A stretch of 64,000 nucleotides of DNA from Oscillospiraceae bacterium (GTDB lineage: Bacteria; Bacillota; Clostridia; Oscillospirales; Oscillospiraceae), in assembly GCA_902761055.1 (NCBI GenBank), contig CACWIS010000003.1, positions 52,123 through 116,122 of the forward strand, written 5' to 3'. The position numbers and the translations under genes are program-made. This document shows, piece after piece, positions 50,928 to 60,340 of the stretch. Each line of letters opens with the position of its first letter. Within the stretch, counting starts at the first letter, position 1. The notes under the pieces are model-generated. The model saw nothing but the letters and a program-made list of their open reading frames with translations. It was not told where the DNA came from and searched no databases.

Positions 50928-51712
50928 TGAGAGTCACGGTTTTTGCCAGCGGCTCGAGCGGCAACTGTCTGCTGCTTTCGGGCGGCGGGACAAATATCCT
51001 CATCGACGCCGGGATCTCCTTGCGCAGGCTGTCCGAGCAGCTTGGGCAATGCTATCTTTCATTACAGGACATCGGCGGAGTGCTTATTACCCATGAGCAC
51101 TCCGATCATATTATGGGCCTCAAAACGCTGCTGCGGCACAGCGACTGTCCGATCCTCGCGCCGCGTACGCTCTCGGCGCGGCTGTGCGGCATGCTGCCGG
51201 AGATCGACGAGCGTCTCCGGGTCGTCCCGGTGGGGGAGAGCGTGAGGCTGGGCGCCCTTTCGATCCGTGCCTTTCACACGCCGCACGACACGGACGAGAG
51301 CGTCGGCTACCGCGTCGGGTGCGGAGAGGCCCTCTTCGCGCTGGCCACGGACATGGGCTGCGTGACGGACGAGATCCGGGAGAACCTGCGCGGCTGCGGC
51401 ACGGTGCTCATCGAGGCGAACCACGACGAGGAGATGCTGCGCTTCGGTCCCTATCCGATCTATCTCAAGCGGCGCATCCTTTCGGAGCGCGGTCATCTTT
51501 CCAACGACTGCTGTGCGGCGCTCGCCCGCGAACTGGCGGAGAGCGGCACGCGCACGATCATCCTGGGGCATCTGAGCCGCCAGAACAACACGCCCGCCGT
51601 CGCGAGGCGGACCGTGGCCGCCGCCCTCGAGGGGACGGAGGTCCGGCTGCTCTGCGCGCCGGAGTTCGGCTGCATGGAGGTCGCGGTGGAGGAAAAGACA
51701 TGCTCGCGGTGA
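50927..51712 (+). CDS. walJ: WalJ/YycJ-type MBL-fold metallohydrolase
   Basis: A 261-residue metallo-beta-lactamase fold protein. It opens MRVTVFASGSSGNCLLL, with the metal motif LITHEHSDHIMGL (about 54) and further ligands in ATDMGCV (about 141) and LGHLSRQNN (about 207). YycJ proteins are linked to cell division and replication control in Bacillota, with likely nuclease activity. No walRK genes are present here. The ATG overlaps the murA stop and its end overlaps rlmH by 13 bp. Confidence 0.93.
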   Translation: MRVTVFASGSSGNCLLLSGGGTNILIDAGISLRRLSEQLGQCYLSLQDIGGVLITHEHSDHIMGLKTLLRHSDCPILAPRTLSARLCGMLPEIDERLRVVPVGESVRLGALSIRAFHTPHDTDESVGYRVGCGEALFALATDMGCVTDEIRENLRGCGTVLIEANHDEEMLRFGPYPIYLKRRILSERGHLSNDCCAALARELAESGTRTIILGHLSRQNNTPAVARRTVAAALEGTEVRLLCAPEFGCMEVAVEEKTCSR

Positions 51713-52182
51713 AGCTGATCTGCGTCGGCAGAATGAGAGAGAAATTCTATACCGAAGCCTTTGCGGAATACCGCAAGCGTCTCGGCGCGTACTGCAAATT
51801 CGAATGCGTCGAGATCGCCGAGCAGCGCCTCGGCGACGATCCCACGCCGGGCGAGATCGCGGCCGCTCTCGAAAAAGAGGCTGCGGAGATCGAAAAAGCC
51901 ATCCCCGCGGACGCCTGCCTCGTCGCGCTGTGCGTCGAGGGGCAGGAGAAGAGCAGCGAGGAGCTCGCTGCGCTCGTCCGCGAGCGGGAGGGCTCCGGCA
52001 GGCCGCGGCTGTGCTTTGTGATCGGCGGCTCCTGCGGCATGAGCGAGCGCGTCAAGGCGCGCGCCGATCTCAAACTGAGCATGTCCAGAATGACCTTTCC
52101 GCACCATCTTGCGCGCGTGATGCTCGCCGAGCAGATCTACCGCGCGTTCAAGATCAACGAAGGGTCCCGGTATCATAAATGA
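51700..52182 (+). CDS. rlmH: 23S rRNA (pseudouridine1915-N3)-methyltransferase
   Basis: A 160-residue SPOUT methyltransferase acting on helix 69 of 23S rRNA. LCFVIGGSCGMSERVKARAD (about 107-126) forms the SAM-binding knot, and MTFPHHLARVMLAEQIYRAFKINEGSRYHK is the diagnostic C-terminus. ATG 51700 follows GGAGG within the walJ end. The walJ-rlmH pairing is common in Bacillota. Confidence 0.97.
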   Translation: MLAVKLICVGRMREKFYTEAFAEYRKRLGAYCKFECVEIAEQRLGDDPTPGEIAAALEKEAAEIEKAIPADACLVALCVEGQEKSSEELAALVREREGSGRPRLCFVIGGSCGMSERVKARADLKLSMSRMTFPHHLARVMLAEQIYRAFKINEGSRYHK

Positions 52183-52200
52183 CCGAACAGGAGTGAAGAG

Positions 52201-52512
52201 ATGAACAAAGAAGATTGGGGCCGGGCGGGCTCCGGACTGGTTTCCGACCGCTGGCCGAAGGACGAAGCGGGACAGACCGAGGAGCCGGCCTTCCTCTGCA
52301 GCCGCGGCAACACGGACATGAGCGACGAACTGACGGTCAACATGCTGGAGGCTTACGGCATCCCCTGTCTGCGCAGCTACCCCGGGGACGGCGGCTTCGG
52401 GCGCGTCATCATGGGCGCGAGCGGAACGGGGGTTGACATTTTCGTCCCGAAGAGTATGCTGGAAGAGGCAACAATGCTGATCGAAGGAGAGAACTGCGAT
52501 GAGGAATTATAA
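52201..52512 (+). CDS. DUF2007-like small protein
   Basis: A 103-residue soluble protein. The core (about 28-98) has AFLCSRGNTDMSDELTVNMLEAYGIPCLRSYPGDGG and VDIFVPKSMLEEATMLIEG, matching the DUF2007/putative signal-transducing fold of a ferredoxin-like domain. The N-terminal 28 residues are poorly structured. Function unknown. It overlaps the phosphohexomutase gene by 14 bp, suggesting a linked role. Confidence 0.75.
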   Translation: MNKEDWGRAGSGLVSDRWPKDEAGQTEEPAFLCSRGNTDMSDELTVNMLEAYGIPCLRSYPGDGGFGRVIMGASGTGVDIFVPKSMLEEATMLIEGENCDEEL

Positions 52513-54226
52513 GGAAGAGTACCAGCACTGGCTCGACAGCCCCGCGCTTTCCGAAGCGGAATGGAAAGAGCTCGACGCGATCGCCGACGACGAAAAGGAG
52601 ATCGAGAGCCGCTTCTTCGCTCCGCTGGAATTCGGCACCGCCGGCCTTCGCGGCACGATGAAGGTCGGTCTTCATCACATGAACATCCACATCATCCGCC
52701 ACGCGACCCAGGCCTTTGCCAACGTCATCGCCGCCGAGGGCGAGGAGGCCATGCGCAAGGGTGTGGCGATCGACCACGACTGCCGTCTCAACGGCCGCAG
52801 CTTCGCGGTGGAGGCGGCCTGCGTCATGGCGGCCAACGGCATCCACGTGCGCATTTTCGACGCGCTGCGCCCCACGCCGGAGCTGAGCTTCGCGGTCATC
52901 CACTACGGCTGCACCGCCGGCATCAACGTCACGGCCAGCCACAACCCCAAGGAATACAACGGCTACAAGGTCTACTGGTCCGACGGCGCGCAGCTCCCGC
53001 CCAAGCAGGCGGACGCGGTGGCCGCGCAGATGGCGCAGATCGACATCTTCACGGGCTTCAAGACCTGCAGCTTCGACGAGGCCGTCGCCGACGGACGCAT
53101 CGAGATCATGGGCGCGGAGACCGACGAGGCCTTCCTCGCGGAAGTGATGAAGATGGCCGTCGACAAGAAGACCGTCGCCGAGGTCGCCGACGATTTCAAG
53201 ATCGTCTTCACGCCCTTCCACGGCTGCGGCTACAAGCTCGTGCCGGAGGCGCTGCGCCGCCTGGGACTCAAGCATGTCTACCCGGTGGCCGAGCAGATGG
53301 TGATCGACGGGAACTTCCCGACCGTCGAGAGCCCCAACCCCGAGAACCCCGAGGGCTTCTATCTCGCCGTCGACCTGGCTGAAAAGGTCGGCAGCGACCT
53401 GATCATCGGCACCGACCCCGACGCCGACCGCATCGGCACGATGGTCCGCCGCGACGGGAAATACGTTCCCGTTTCCGGCAACCAGCTCGGCGTGCTGCTG
53501 CTTGACTACGTCATCAACGCCCGCCGCGAGACCGGCACCCTGCCGGAGAACGCGGGCACGGTCTGCAGCATCGTCTCCACCGCGATGGCGCGCGCCGTGG
53601 CGGAAGCCAACGGCGTCCACTTCGAGGACACCTTCACCGGCTTCAAGTTCATGGCCGAGCGCATCGCCTCCTGGGAGGCGGCCGGCAGCTACCGCTATAT
53701 CTTCGCCTTTGAAGAGAGCTACGGCTACATGGTCGGCGACTATGTGCGCGACAAGGACGCCGTGACGGCCGCGCTGCTCGTCGCGGAGATGGCGGCGCAC
53801 TACTATAAGAAGGGCATGACGCTGCTCGACGCGATGGACGCGCTGTACGAGAAATACGGCTGGTTCATGGAGAAGACCCTGAACCTGGTCATGCCGGGCC
53901 TCGACGGCCTGCAGAAGATGAAGGCGCTGATGTGCTCGCTGCGAGAGAACCCGCCGAAGGAGATCGCCGGCACCGAGGTCGTGCGTCAGCGCGACTATCT
54001 CGACGGCAGCATCTACGTCGCCGGGCTCGGCAAGGTGGACAGGACGCCCTTCGCCGGCTCCAACGTCCTGTACTTCGAGCTGGCCGACGGCAGCAGCTTC
54101 ATCGTCCGTCCCTCCGGCACGGAGCCGAAGATCAAGGTCTACGTCCTCGTGCGCGGCGACAACGGTGAGGAATGCGCCGAGCGCATCGCACGCTACGTCG
54201 CTTTCGCGGAGGCGCTGCGTCAATGA
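52499..54226 (+). CDS. Phosphohexomutase (phosphoglucomutase/phosphomannomutase)
   Basis: A 575-residue alpha-D-phosphohexomutase. The phosphoserine loop is TASHNPKEYNGYKVYW (about 140-155), the metal loop GTDPDADRIGTM (about 304), the sugar-binding loop FEESYGYMVGDYVRDKDA (about 405) and the phosphate-binding loop RPSGTEPKIKVY (about 538). Size and motifs match the Bacillus PgcA type. It interconverts hexose 1- and 6-phosphates, linking sugar use to nucleotide-sugar synthesis for the wall glycans made elsewhere in the window. It overlaps the first chromate transporter gene by 4 bp. Confidence 0.95.
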   Translation: MRNYKEEYQHWLDSPALSEAEWKELDAIADDEKEIESRFFAPLEFGTAGLRGTMKVGLHHMNIHIIRHATQAFANVIAAEGEEAMRKGVAIDHDCRLNGRSFAVEAACVMAANGIHVRIFDALRPTPELSFAVIHYGCTAGINVTASHNPKEYNGYKVYWSDGAQLPPKQADAVAAQMAQIDIFTGFKTCSFDEAVADGRIEIMGAETDEAFLAEVMKMAVDKKTVAEVADDFKIVFTPFHGCGYKLVPEALRRLGLKHVYPVAEQMVIDGNFPTVESPNPENPEGFYLAVDLAEKVGSDLIIGTDPDADRIGTMVRRDGKYVPVSGNQLGVLLLDYVINARRETGTLPENAGTVCSIVSTAMARAVAEANGVHFEDTFTGFKFMAERIASWEAAGSYRYIFAFEESYGYMVGDYVRDKDAVTAALLVAEMAAHYYKKGMTLLDAMDALYEKYGWFMEKTLNLVMPGLDGLQKMKALMCSLRENPPKEIAGTEVVRQRDYLDGSIYVAGLGKVDRTPFAGSNVLYFELADGSSFIVRPSGTEPKIKVYVLVRGDNGEECAERIARYVAFAEALRQ

Positions 54227-54762
54227 TCCTGCTGAAGCTTTTTGCCGCTTTCGCGCGGGTGGGCGTGCTCACCTTCGGCGGGGGCTACGCGATGATCCCC
54301 ATGCTGGAGCGGGAGATCGTCGATCGCCACGGATGGGCGACGAGCGAAGAGCTGATGGACTATTACGCCGTGGGTCAGTGTACCCCCGGCGTAATTGCCG
54401 TCAATACGGCGACCTTCATCGGCTATAAGACGGCCGGGAACATCGGCGGCGTCGTCGCGACGCTGGGCGTGCTCTTTCCGTCCTTCGTCATCATCTCCGT
54501 GATCGCCGGCGTCCTTCAGAATTTCGCCGACATCCCCGCAGTCAAGAGCGCCTTCGCGGGCATCCGCGTGTGCGTGTGCGTGCTGATCTTCAACTCCGTG
54601 CTCAAGCTCTGGAAGGGCGCGGTCAAGGACAAGGCGGCGCTCGCGCTGTGCCTGCTCGTCTTCGTGCTCAGCGTCTTTTTCCAGATCTCCCCGGTCGTGT
54701 TCGTGCTGTTCTGCGCCGCGGCGGGCATCCTCTTTACGAAGCTGGGGGTGCGCGGAAAATGA
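54223..54762 (+). CDS. Chromate transporter family protein, half-size (first)
   Basis: A 179-residue CHR-family membrane protein with about five helices. Motifs are GVLTFGGGYAMIPMLEREIVDRHGW (about 13-37) and AVGQCTPGVIAVNTATFIGYKTAG (about 48-71). Half-size members work as pairs of different subunits, and the partner follows directly. Many Clostridial CHR pairs sit away from chromate resistance genes, so the native ion may be another anion. The ATG overlaps the mutase stop by 4 bp. Confidence 0.93.
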   Translation: MILLKLFAAFARVGVLTFGGGYAMIPMLEREIVDRHGWATSEELMDYYAVGQCTPGVIAVNTATFIGYKTAGNIGGVVATLGVLFPSFVIISVIAGVLQNFADIPAVKSAFAGIRVCVCVLIFNSVLKLWKGAVKDKAALALCLLVFVLSVFFQISPVVFVLFCAAAGILFTKLGVRGK

Positions 54763-55340
54763 AGCTGCTTCTCACGCTGTTCTTTGAATTCTTCAAGACC
54801 GGCCTCTTCGCGGTCGGCGGCGGCATGGCGACGCTGCCCTTCCTCTACGACATGTCGGCGCGGCATCCGGACTGGTTTTCGACCGCGCAGCTCGCGGACA
54901 TGATCGCCGTGTCCGAATCCTCGCCCGGCCCCATCGGCGTGAACATGGCCACCTACGTCGGCTTCCACACGGCGGGCGTGCTCGGCGGATTGGTCGCGAC
55001 GCTCGGCCTCGCGGCCCCCTCGGTCATCGTGATCCTGATCGTCGCACGCGTGCTCAGGCAGTTCCGCAGCAACGAGTATGTCGACGCGGCCTTCTACGGC
55101 CTGCGCCCCTGCTCGGTCGGACTGATCGCCGCGGCGGGCCTGCTGGTCGTCAAGATCGCGCTGTTCCGCGTCGACGCCTTCAAGGCCAGCGGCGCGCTCG
55201 CCGACCTGTTCGACTTCAAGGCGCTGATCCTCGCGGCCGTGCTGCTGGTGCTGACGCGCGCCGTGAAAAAGACGAAGGGGCTGCACCCCATCGTTTTCAT
55301 CCTCGCTTCGGCCGCGGTCGGCGTGCTGTTCTCGTTTTGA
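54759..55340 (+). CDS. Chromate transporter family protein, half-size (second)
   Basis: A 193-residue partner of the preceding gene. It opens MKLLLTLFFEFFKTGLFAVGGGMATLPFLYDMS, with the AVSESSPGPIGVNMATYVGFHTAG motif (about 50-73) in the same place as the first half. The two probably form a heterodimer. It overlaps the upstream gene by 4 bp and is followed by a terminator, closing the murA operon. Confidence 0.93.
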   Translation: MKLLLTLFFEFFKTGLFAVGGGMATLPFLYDMSARHPDWFSTAQLADMIAVSESSPGPIGVNMATYVGFHTAGVLGGLVATLGLAAPSVIVILIVARVLRQFRSNEYVDAAFYGLRPCSVGLIAAAGLLVVKIALFRVDAFKASGALADLFDFKALILAAVLLVLTRAVKKTKGLHPIVFILASAAVGVLFSF

Positions 55341-55353
55341 ATCCGCTTCTCTG

Positions 55354-55384
55354 AAAACTCCCTGCCCGGCAGGGAGTTTTTTCT
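55354..55384 (+). terminator. Intrinsic terminator of the murA-to-chromate operon
   Basis: Stem AAAACTCCCTGC/GCAGGGAGTTTT with a short CCG loop, then TTC. Confidence 0.88.
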
Positions 55385-55385
55385 G

Positions 55386-55414
55386 TTGCGCTCCGACGGC
55401 GCGCATGGTAGAAT
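55386..55414 (+). promoter_or_regulatory. Promoter of the zinc-ribbon protein gene
   Basis: TTGCGC (55386-55391), 17-nt spacer, TAGAAT (55409-55414), starting 2 bp after the previous terminator. Confidence 0.65.
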
Positions 55415-55471
55415 ACACAGTAAAGAACGCAAGCAGCAAGCCTGTTCAAGCAGAAAGGAACGGTGAACGTT

Positions 55472-57043
55472 ATGGCATTTTGTACACAATGCGGCGCCAG
55501 ACTGGAAGAGGGCGCAAAATTCTGCACCGTCTGCGGCGCAAAGCAGCCGGAGCCGGCCGCACCCGCGGCGCCGGTCTATACCCCGCCCGCGGCCGGGCAG
55601 CCCTGCGACAGCGCGGCCTCCCGCCCGGCGAACGCCTATGATCCGACGATCTACAGCGCCGGACAGCAGGGTGCCGTCAGGAAAAAATCCAATCTGGGCA
55701 AGGTGATCGGCATCATCCTGGCCGTCGCGGCGGTGATCGCGGGACTGGCATACGTCTTCGCGACCAGATCCGGCGGCGCGAAGAGCGAGCGCGCGGAAGA
55801 CCTCGGCCTTTACGTCGCCCAGAAGGCGGAACTCAAGGGCATCAGCGTCGATATCAACGCGATGTGGAAGGACGGCTTCAGCATCGATCTGCAGAAGGGC
55901 GGAAAATGCCGCGTCAACGTCGACGGCGAAAAGGGCAATGCGAAATGGAGCAAGGACGAGGACGGTTCCTTCCGCCTCAAGGGCTCCGGCATCGACTGCA
56001 GCGGCACGCTGCGCAACGGCGTTCTCGTGCTGGAGGACGTCATGGGCTCCGGCATCGAGCTGACCTTCACAAAGGACGGCGCGCCTCTCCCCGAAAAGGA
56101 GGATGTGCCCGTCGCCGCGCCGGCGCCCGATCTCGCTCCGGCGGAGACGAAGGACGAGGGCGATCCGGTCCTGGGCGTCTATACCGCCGAGAGAGCCGAA
56201 GCCATGGGCATCGAGGTGTCGATCCCAGATATCTGGGAGAATGGCGTCTCGATCGAACTGCTGGACGGCGGCAAGTGCAATTTCAACTTCAACGGGGCCG
56301 TAAGCAAGGCGAAATGGACGCTTGACGGCGAGAATTTCACACTCGACGACGGCACGAGCTTCCACGGCACGCTGCGCGACGGCGTGCTCACGCTGGAAAA
56401 CATCGCCGGCATGGGCGCCACGCTCTACTTCACGAAGGACGGCGCGGCGCTGCACGCTCCGGCACCGGAGAGCGGGACGGTTCAGGATTCCGAGTACGAC
56501 TCCTGGGCGGGCGACTATTACGGCTACTGGACGGCCTATGAGGTCAACGGCAAATTTGCCGAGTCCGGCAACTACCGCCACGGCTACTGGGACACCTGTG
56601 CGACGATCGAGGTGTACGGCGACCGGGGTTATATCAGGATCTGGGACGAGGACGGCGACAATGTCGCGGCCTCGGAGCTCCGCTTCGGCCCCGGCCTGAC
56701 CGACAAGGGCAGCATGACGACGACGGACGGCTACTTTTATGCCAGCGATCTCACGGACGGCAGCTGGGTAGTCGATCCCGGCATGGGGATGTTCCGCGAT
56801 TTCGAGGGCTTTCTGGTCATTTCCGGCCGCTACTACGAGCCGGAGGGCTCCGAGAACTGGATCGATTATTATATCTTCCTGCGCCCCTGGGGCATGGACT
56901 GGGAGGACATCCTCTACGGCGATATGTCGGAGATGATCTATGACGACATGATGCCCAGGCACTACAAGGACTGGTATATGCCCCTCGTCGAGGCGGGCAA
57001 GCCGATGCCGGCCGATTTTGACGGCCTGGTACAGGACAGGTGA
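55472..57043 (+). CDS. Zinc-ribbon membrane protein with duplicated beta domain
   Basis: A 523-residue protein. It opens MAFCTQCGARLEEGAKFCTVC, a CX2C-X10-CX2C zinc ribbon, then a Pro/Ala linker, one membrane helix (about 80-100) and a large outer part. Two related repeats (about 110-210 and 232-328) share the plan LGLYVAQKAELKGISVDI / VYTAERAEAMGIEVSI, DGFSIDL / NGVSIEL, GGKC, GTLRNGVLVLE / GTLRDGVLTLE, FTKDG. The C-terminal domain (about 345-523) is aromatic- and Asp-rich and unassigned. GTG three codons upstream is an alternative start. The layout, cytoplasmic ribbon plus outer sensor-like repeats, suggests signalling or envelope stress, but function is unknown. Confidence 0.78.
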   Translation: MAFCTQCGARLEEGAKFCTVCGAKQPEPAAPAAPVYTPPAAGQPCDSAASRPANAYDPTIYSAGQQGAVRKKSNLGKVIGIILAVAAVIAGLAYVFATRSGGAKSERAEDLGLYVAQKAELKGISVDINAMWKDGFSIDLQKGGKCRVNVDGEKGNAKWSKDEDGSFRLKGSGIDCSGTLRNGVLVLEDVMGSGIELTFTKDGAPLPEKEDVPVAAPAPDLAPAETKDEGDPVLGVYTAERAEAMGIEVSIPDIWENGVSIELLDGGKCNFNFNGAVSKAKWTLDGENFTLDDGTSFHGTLRDGVLTLENIAGMGATLYFTKDGAALHAPAPESGTVQDSEYDSWAGDYYGYWTAYEVNGKFAESGNYRHGYWDTCATIEVYGDRGYIRIWDEDGDNVAASELRFGPGLTDKGSMTTTDGYFYASDLTDGSWVVDPGMGMFRDFEGFLVISGRYYEPEGSENWIDYYIFLRPWGMDWEDILYGDMSEMIYDDMMPRHYKDWYMPLVEAGKPMPADFDGLVQDR

Positions 57044-57054
57044 GACAGCTCTTG

Positions 57055-57091
57055 CGGGGCCCTTTCCGGGAGAAAGGGCCCCGTTTCTTTT
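57055..57091 (+). terminator. Intrinsic terminator of the zinc-ribbon gene
   Basis: Perfect 12-bp stem CGGGGCCCTTTC/GAAAGGGCCCCG with a 5-nt loop, then TTTCTTTTC. Confidence 0.9.
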
Positions 57092-57112
57092 CATTTGGAA
57101 GGGGAGAGGGAA

Positions 57113-57850
57113 ATGCGGAATTTCAAGCTGACGCTCTGCTACGACGGCACGCGCTACGACGGCTGGCAGCGGCAGGGCAACAGCGACGAGACGATCCAGG
57201 GAAAACTTGAGACGCTGCTGACGCGGCTGCTTGGCCAGAGCGTCGAGGTCGCGGGATCGGGCAGGACGGACGCGGGCGTGCATGCGCTCGAGCAGGTCTG
57301 CAGCTTCCGCGCCGAGACGGACGAGGACTGCGAGACGCTGCTCGGCGAGATCCGCCGCTTTCTGCCCGAGGACATCGGCGCGCTCGCGCTGTGCGATGCG
57401 CCGCCGCGCTTCCACGCGCGGCTGAGCTGCCGGGAGAAGACCTATGTCTATCGCATCTGGAACAGCGCCGAGCCGAACGTCTTTGAGCGGCGCTGGATGC
57501 TGGCCTTTCCGCAGAAGCTCGATCTCGAGGCCATGCGCGCGGCCGCGGCACAGCTCGTCGGCGAGCACGACTTCTCCGCCTTCTGCGCCAACCGGCACAT
57601 GAAAAAGACGGCCGTACGGAACCTCAGGGACGTCGAGATCTCGCGCATGGGCGGAGAGATCCGCATCGCGCTGACGGCGGACGGCTTTCTCTACCACATG
57701 GTGCGCATCGTCGTCGGCACGCTGCTGGAGGTCGGAGCGGGCAGACGCGCGCCGGAGGAGATGCGCGCGATCCTCGCCTCGCGCGACCGGATGGAGGCGG
57801 GGCCGACCGCCCCAGCCCAGGGCCTGACGCTGTGGAGCGTGCACTACTGA
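57113..57850 (+). CDS. truA: tRNA pseudouridine(38-40) synthase
   Basis: A 245-residue enzyme modifying the anticodon arm of many tRNAs. FKLTLCYDGTRYDGWQRQGN (4-23), catalytic Asp53 in AGSGRTDAGVHAL, and the late blocks HDFSAFCANRHMKKTAVRNL and GFLYHMVRIVVGTLLEVG are all present. ATG 57113 has GGGGAGAGG upstream; a TTG six codons earlier is less likely. Standard length. Confidence 0.97.
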   Translation: MRNFKLTLCYDGTRYDGWQRQGNSDETIQGKLETLLTRLLGQSVEVAGSGRTDAGVHALEQVCSFRAETDEDCETLLGEIRRFLPEDIGALALCDAPPRFHARLSCREKTYVYRIWNSAEPNVFERRWMLAFPQKLDLEAMRAAAAQLVGEHDFSAFCANRHMKKTAVRNLRDVEISRMGGEIRIALTADGFLYHMVRIVVGTLLEVGAGRRAPEEMRAILASRDRMEAGPTAPAQGLTLWSVHY

Positions 57851-57890
57851 AGAAGAGAGAAAAGTTTTTCTTCGGACATGGTTTTTCATG

Positions 57891-57919
57891 TTGACATTAC
57901 TGTCGAATACTGTTAAAAT
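57891..57919 (+). promoter_or_regulatory. SigA promoter of the pot operon leader
   Basis: Perfect TTGACA (57891-57896), 17-nt spacer, TAAAAT (57914-57919). Inferred start near 57926. Confidence 0.88.
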
Positions 57920-57925
57920 TTTTGC

Positions 57926-58281
57926 GTCTCAATTGGATAGCGAGTTTATCCGAAGCAAGATAACGACCGCTGCGGCCCCGCGCCGCGGCCAAGGCCACAC
58001 GGACAGCCGGGTCGGACGCCGATTCTCCGCGGGATGCGGCGGCAACTTCTGTTGCCTTATTGATTGAGTTAAAAGCTCAAGTTTTATAAGTTGGTTACTA
58101 TAAACCGGTATACAGACTTGTGAAATGGTCAATAAGAGTAGGAAAAGGTATCTTTGCTGGTAACTCTTGAAACCCGATCGAGACTTGACACGCCCGCCTC
58201 GCAGGAGGCGGGAGAGACAGTCTTTTCAAGTGACGTATGCCGCGCATGCGTCACTTTTCTTTTTTTAGGGAGGACAGGCCG
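57926..58281 (+). promoter_or_regulatory. Structured leader RNA of the potABCD operon (candidate riboswitch/attenuator)
   Basis: About 355 nt with no convincing gene. Hairpins seen are 57935-57951 (GGATA/TATCC), 57969-57989, 58018-58040 (GCCG/CGGC), 58041-58056 (GGCAAC/GTTGCC), 58064-58080 (TTGAG/CTCAA), 58134-58168 (AAGAGT/ACTCTT) and 58193-58212 (CCCGCCTC/GAGGCGGG) enclosed by AGACT/AGTCT. It ends in a full terminator just before the potA ribosome site. ACTTGA (58183-58188) can pair with TCAAGT (58226-58231), which would block the terminator's 5' arm. I could not match it to a known class. A 12-codon Lys/Arg-rich frame (58125-58163) lacks a ribosome site. Confidence 0.7.
58228..58266 (+). 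terminator. Terminator at the end of the pot leader
   Basis: 13-bp stem AAGTGACGTATGC/GCATGCGTCACTT (one G-T pair), loop CGC, then TTCT6. AGGGAGG for potA starts immediately after the T-run, so this hairpin sits where an attenuator would. Confidence 0.9.
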
Positions 58282-59450
<1,169 letters not shown>

Positions 59451-59454
<4 letters not shown>

Positions 59455-60326
59455 AAAAGAAAGCCTCCGGAAACCTCACGCTGATCCGGCGACTGGCGCT
59501 CGCGCCCTATTCGTTCTGGGCGGCGCTGTTCATCGTCGTGCCGCTGATCTTCGTGGCCTACTACGCCTTTACGGATCTGCAGTTCCGCTTTACGACCGAC
59601 AACATCACGCGCTTCTTCACCGCCACCTCCACGGTCGCGGACGAGACGGGCGAGCATGAGGTGCGCACCTATGTGCTGATCTTCCTGCGCTCGCTCAAGC
59701 TGGCCGTGATCTCGACGGTGATCTGCCTGATCTTCGGGTACCCCTTTGCGTATCTGATCTCCAAGGCAGGCGCACGGACGCAGAGCATCCTCATTACGCT
59801 CATCATGATCCCGATGTGGATGAACTTCCTGATCCGAACCTACGCCTGGATGACCATCCTGCAGGACACCGGCATCCTCAACGGCTTCCTCGGCATGCTG
59901 GGGCTGGGCCGCATCCATATCATCGGCACGGAGAGCGCGGTCGTCATCGGCATGGTCTACGATTACTTCCCGTACATGATCCTGCCGATCTACTCGGTCA
60001 TGGCCAAGATGGACGTCAAGCTGCTCGAGGCCGCGCGCGACCTCGGCTGCAACGGCGTCGGCGTGCTGCGCCGCGTCATCTGGCCGCTGAGCCTGCCGGG
60101 CGTGATCTCCGGCGTGACGATGGTGCTCATCCCCTCGATCAGCACCTTCTATATCTCCCAGAAGCTCGGCAACGGCAAGTTTTACCTGATCGGCGACGCG
60201 ATCGAGGGCCAGTACGCGGCCAACAACCTGCACTTCGCCGCCGCCATCGCCTTCATCCTCATGGTCATCCTGCTCATCGGCATGGCCTTCATGCAGCGCT
60301 TCGCCAACAAGCGCGCGGCCGTCTGA
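59451..60326 (+). CDS. potB: Spermidine/putrescine ABC transporter permease PotB
   Basis: A 291-residue permease with six membrane helices. The EAA loop is [28 protein letters not shown] (about 195-220). [36 protein letters not shown] is the diagnostic PotB block. A loop of about 30 residues between helices 1 and 2 ([17 protein letters not shown]) is typical. It pairs with PotC. Confidence 0.95.
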
Positions 60327-60340
60327 AAGGGGGAGAGGAT

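Noticed and set aside
55094-57889. A 931-codon open frame on the minus strand opposite truA and the zinc-ribbon gene
   Set aside because: truA motifs on the plus strand are decisive. The antisense product has no recognisable fold and no ribosome site.
58125-58163. 12-codon Lys/Arg-rich leader peptide in the pot leader
   Set aside because: No Shine-Dalgarno site precedes the ATG, and another frame starting at GTG is equally open. Kept only as a note in the leader entry.
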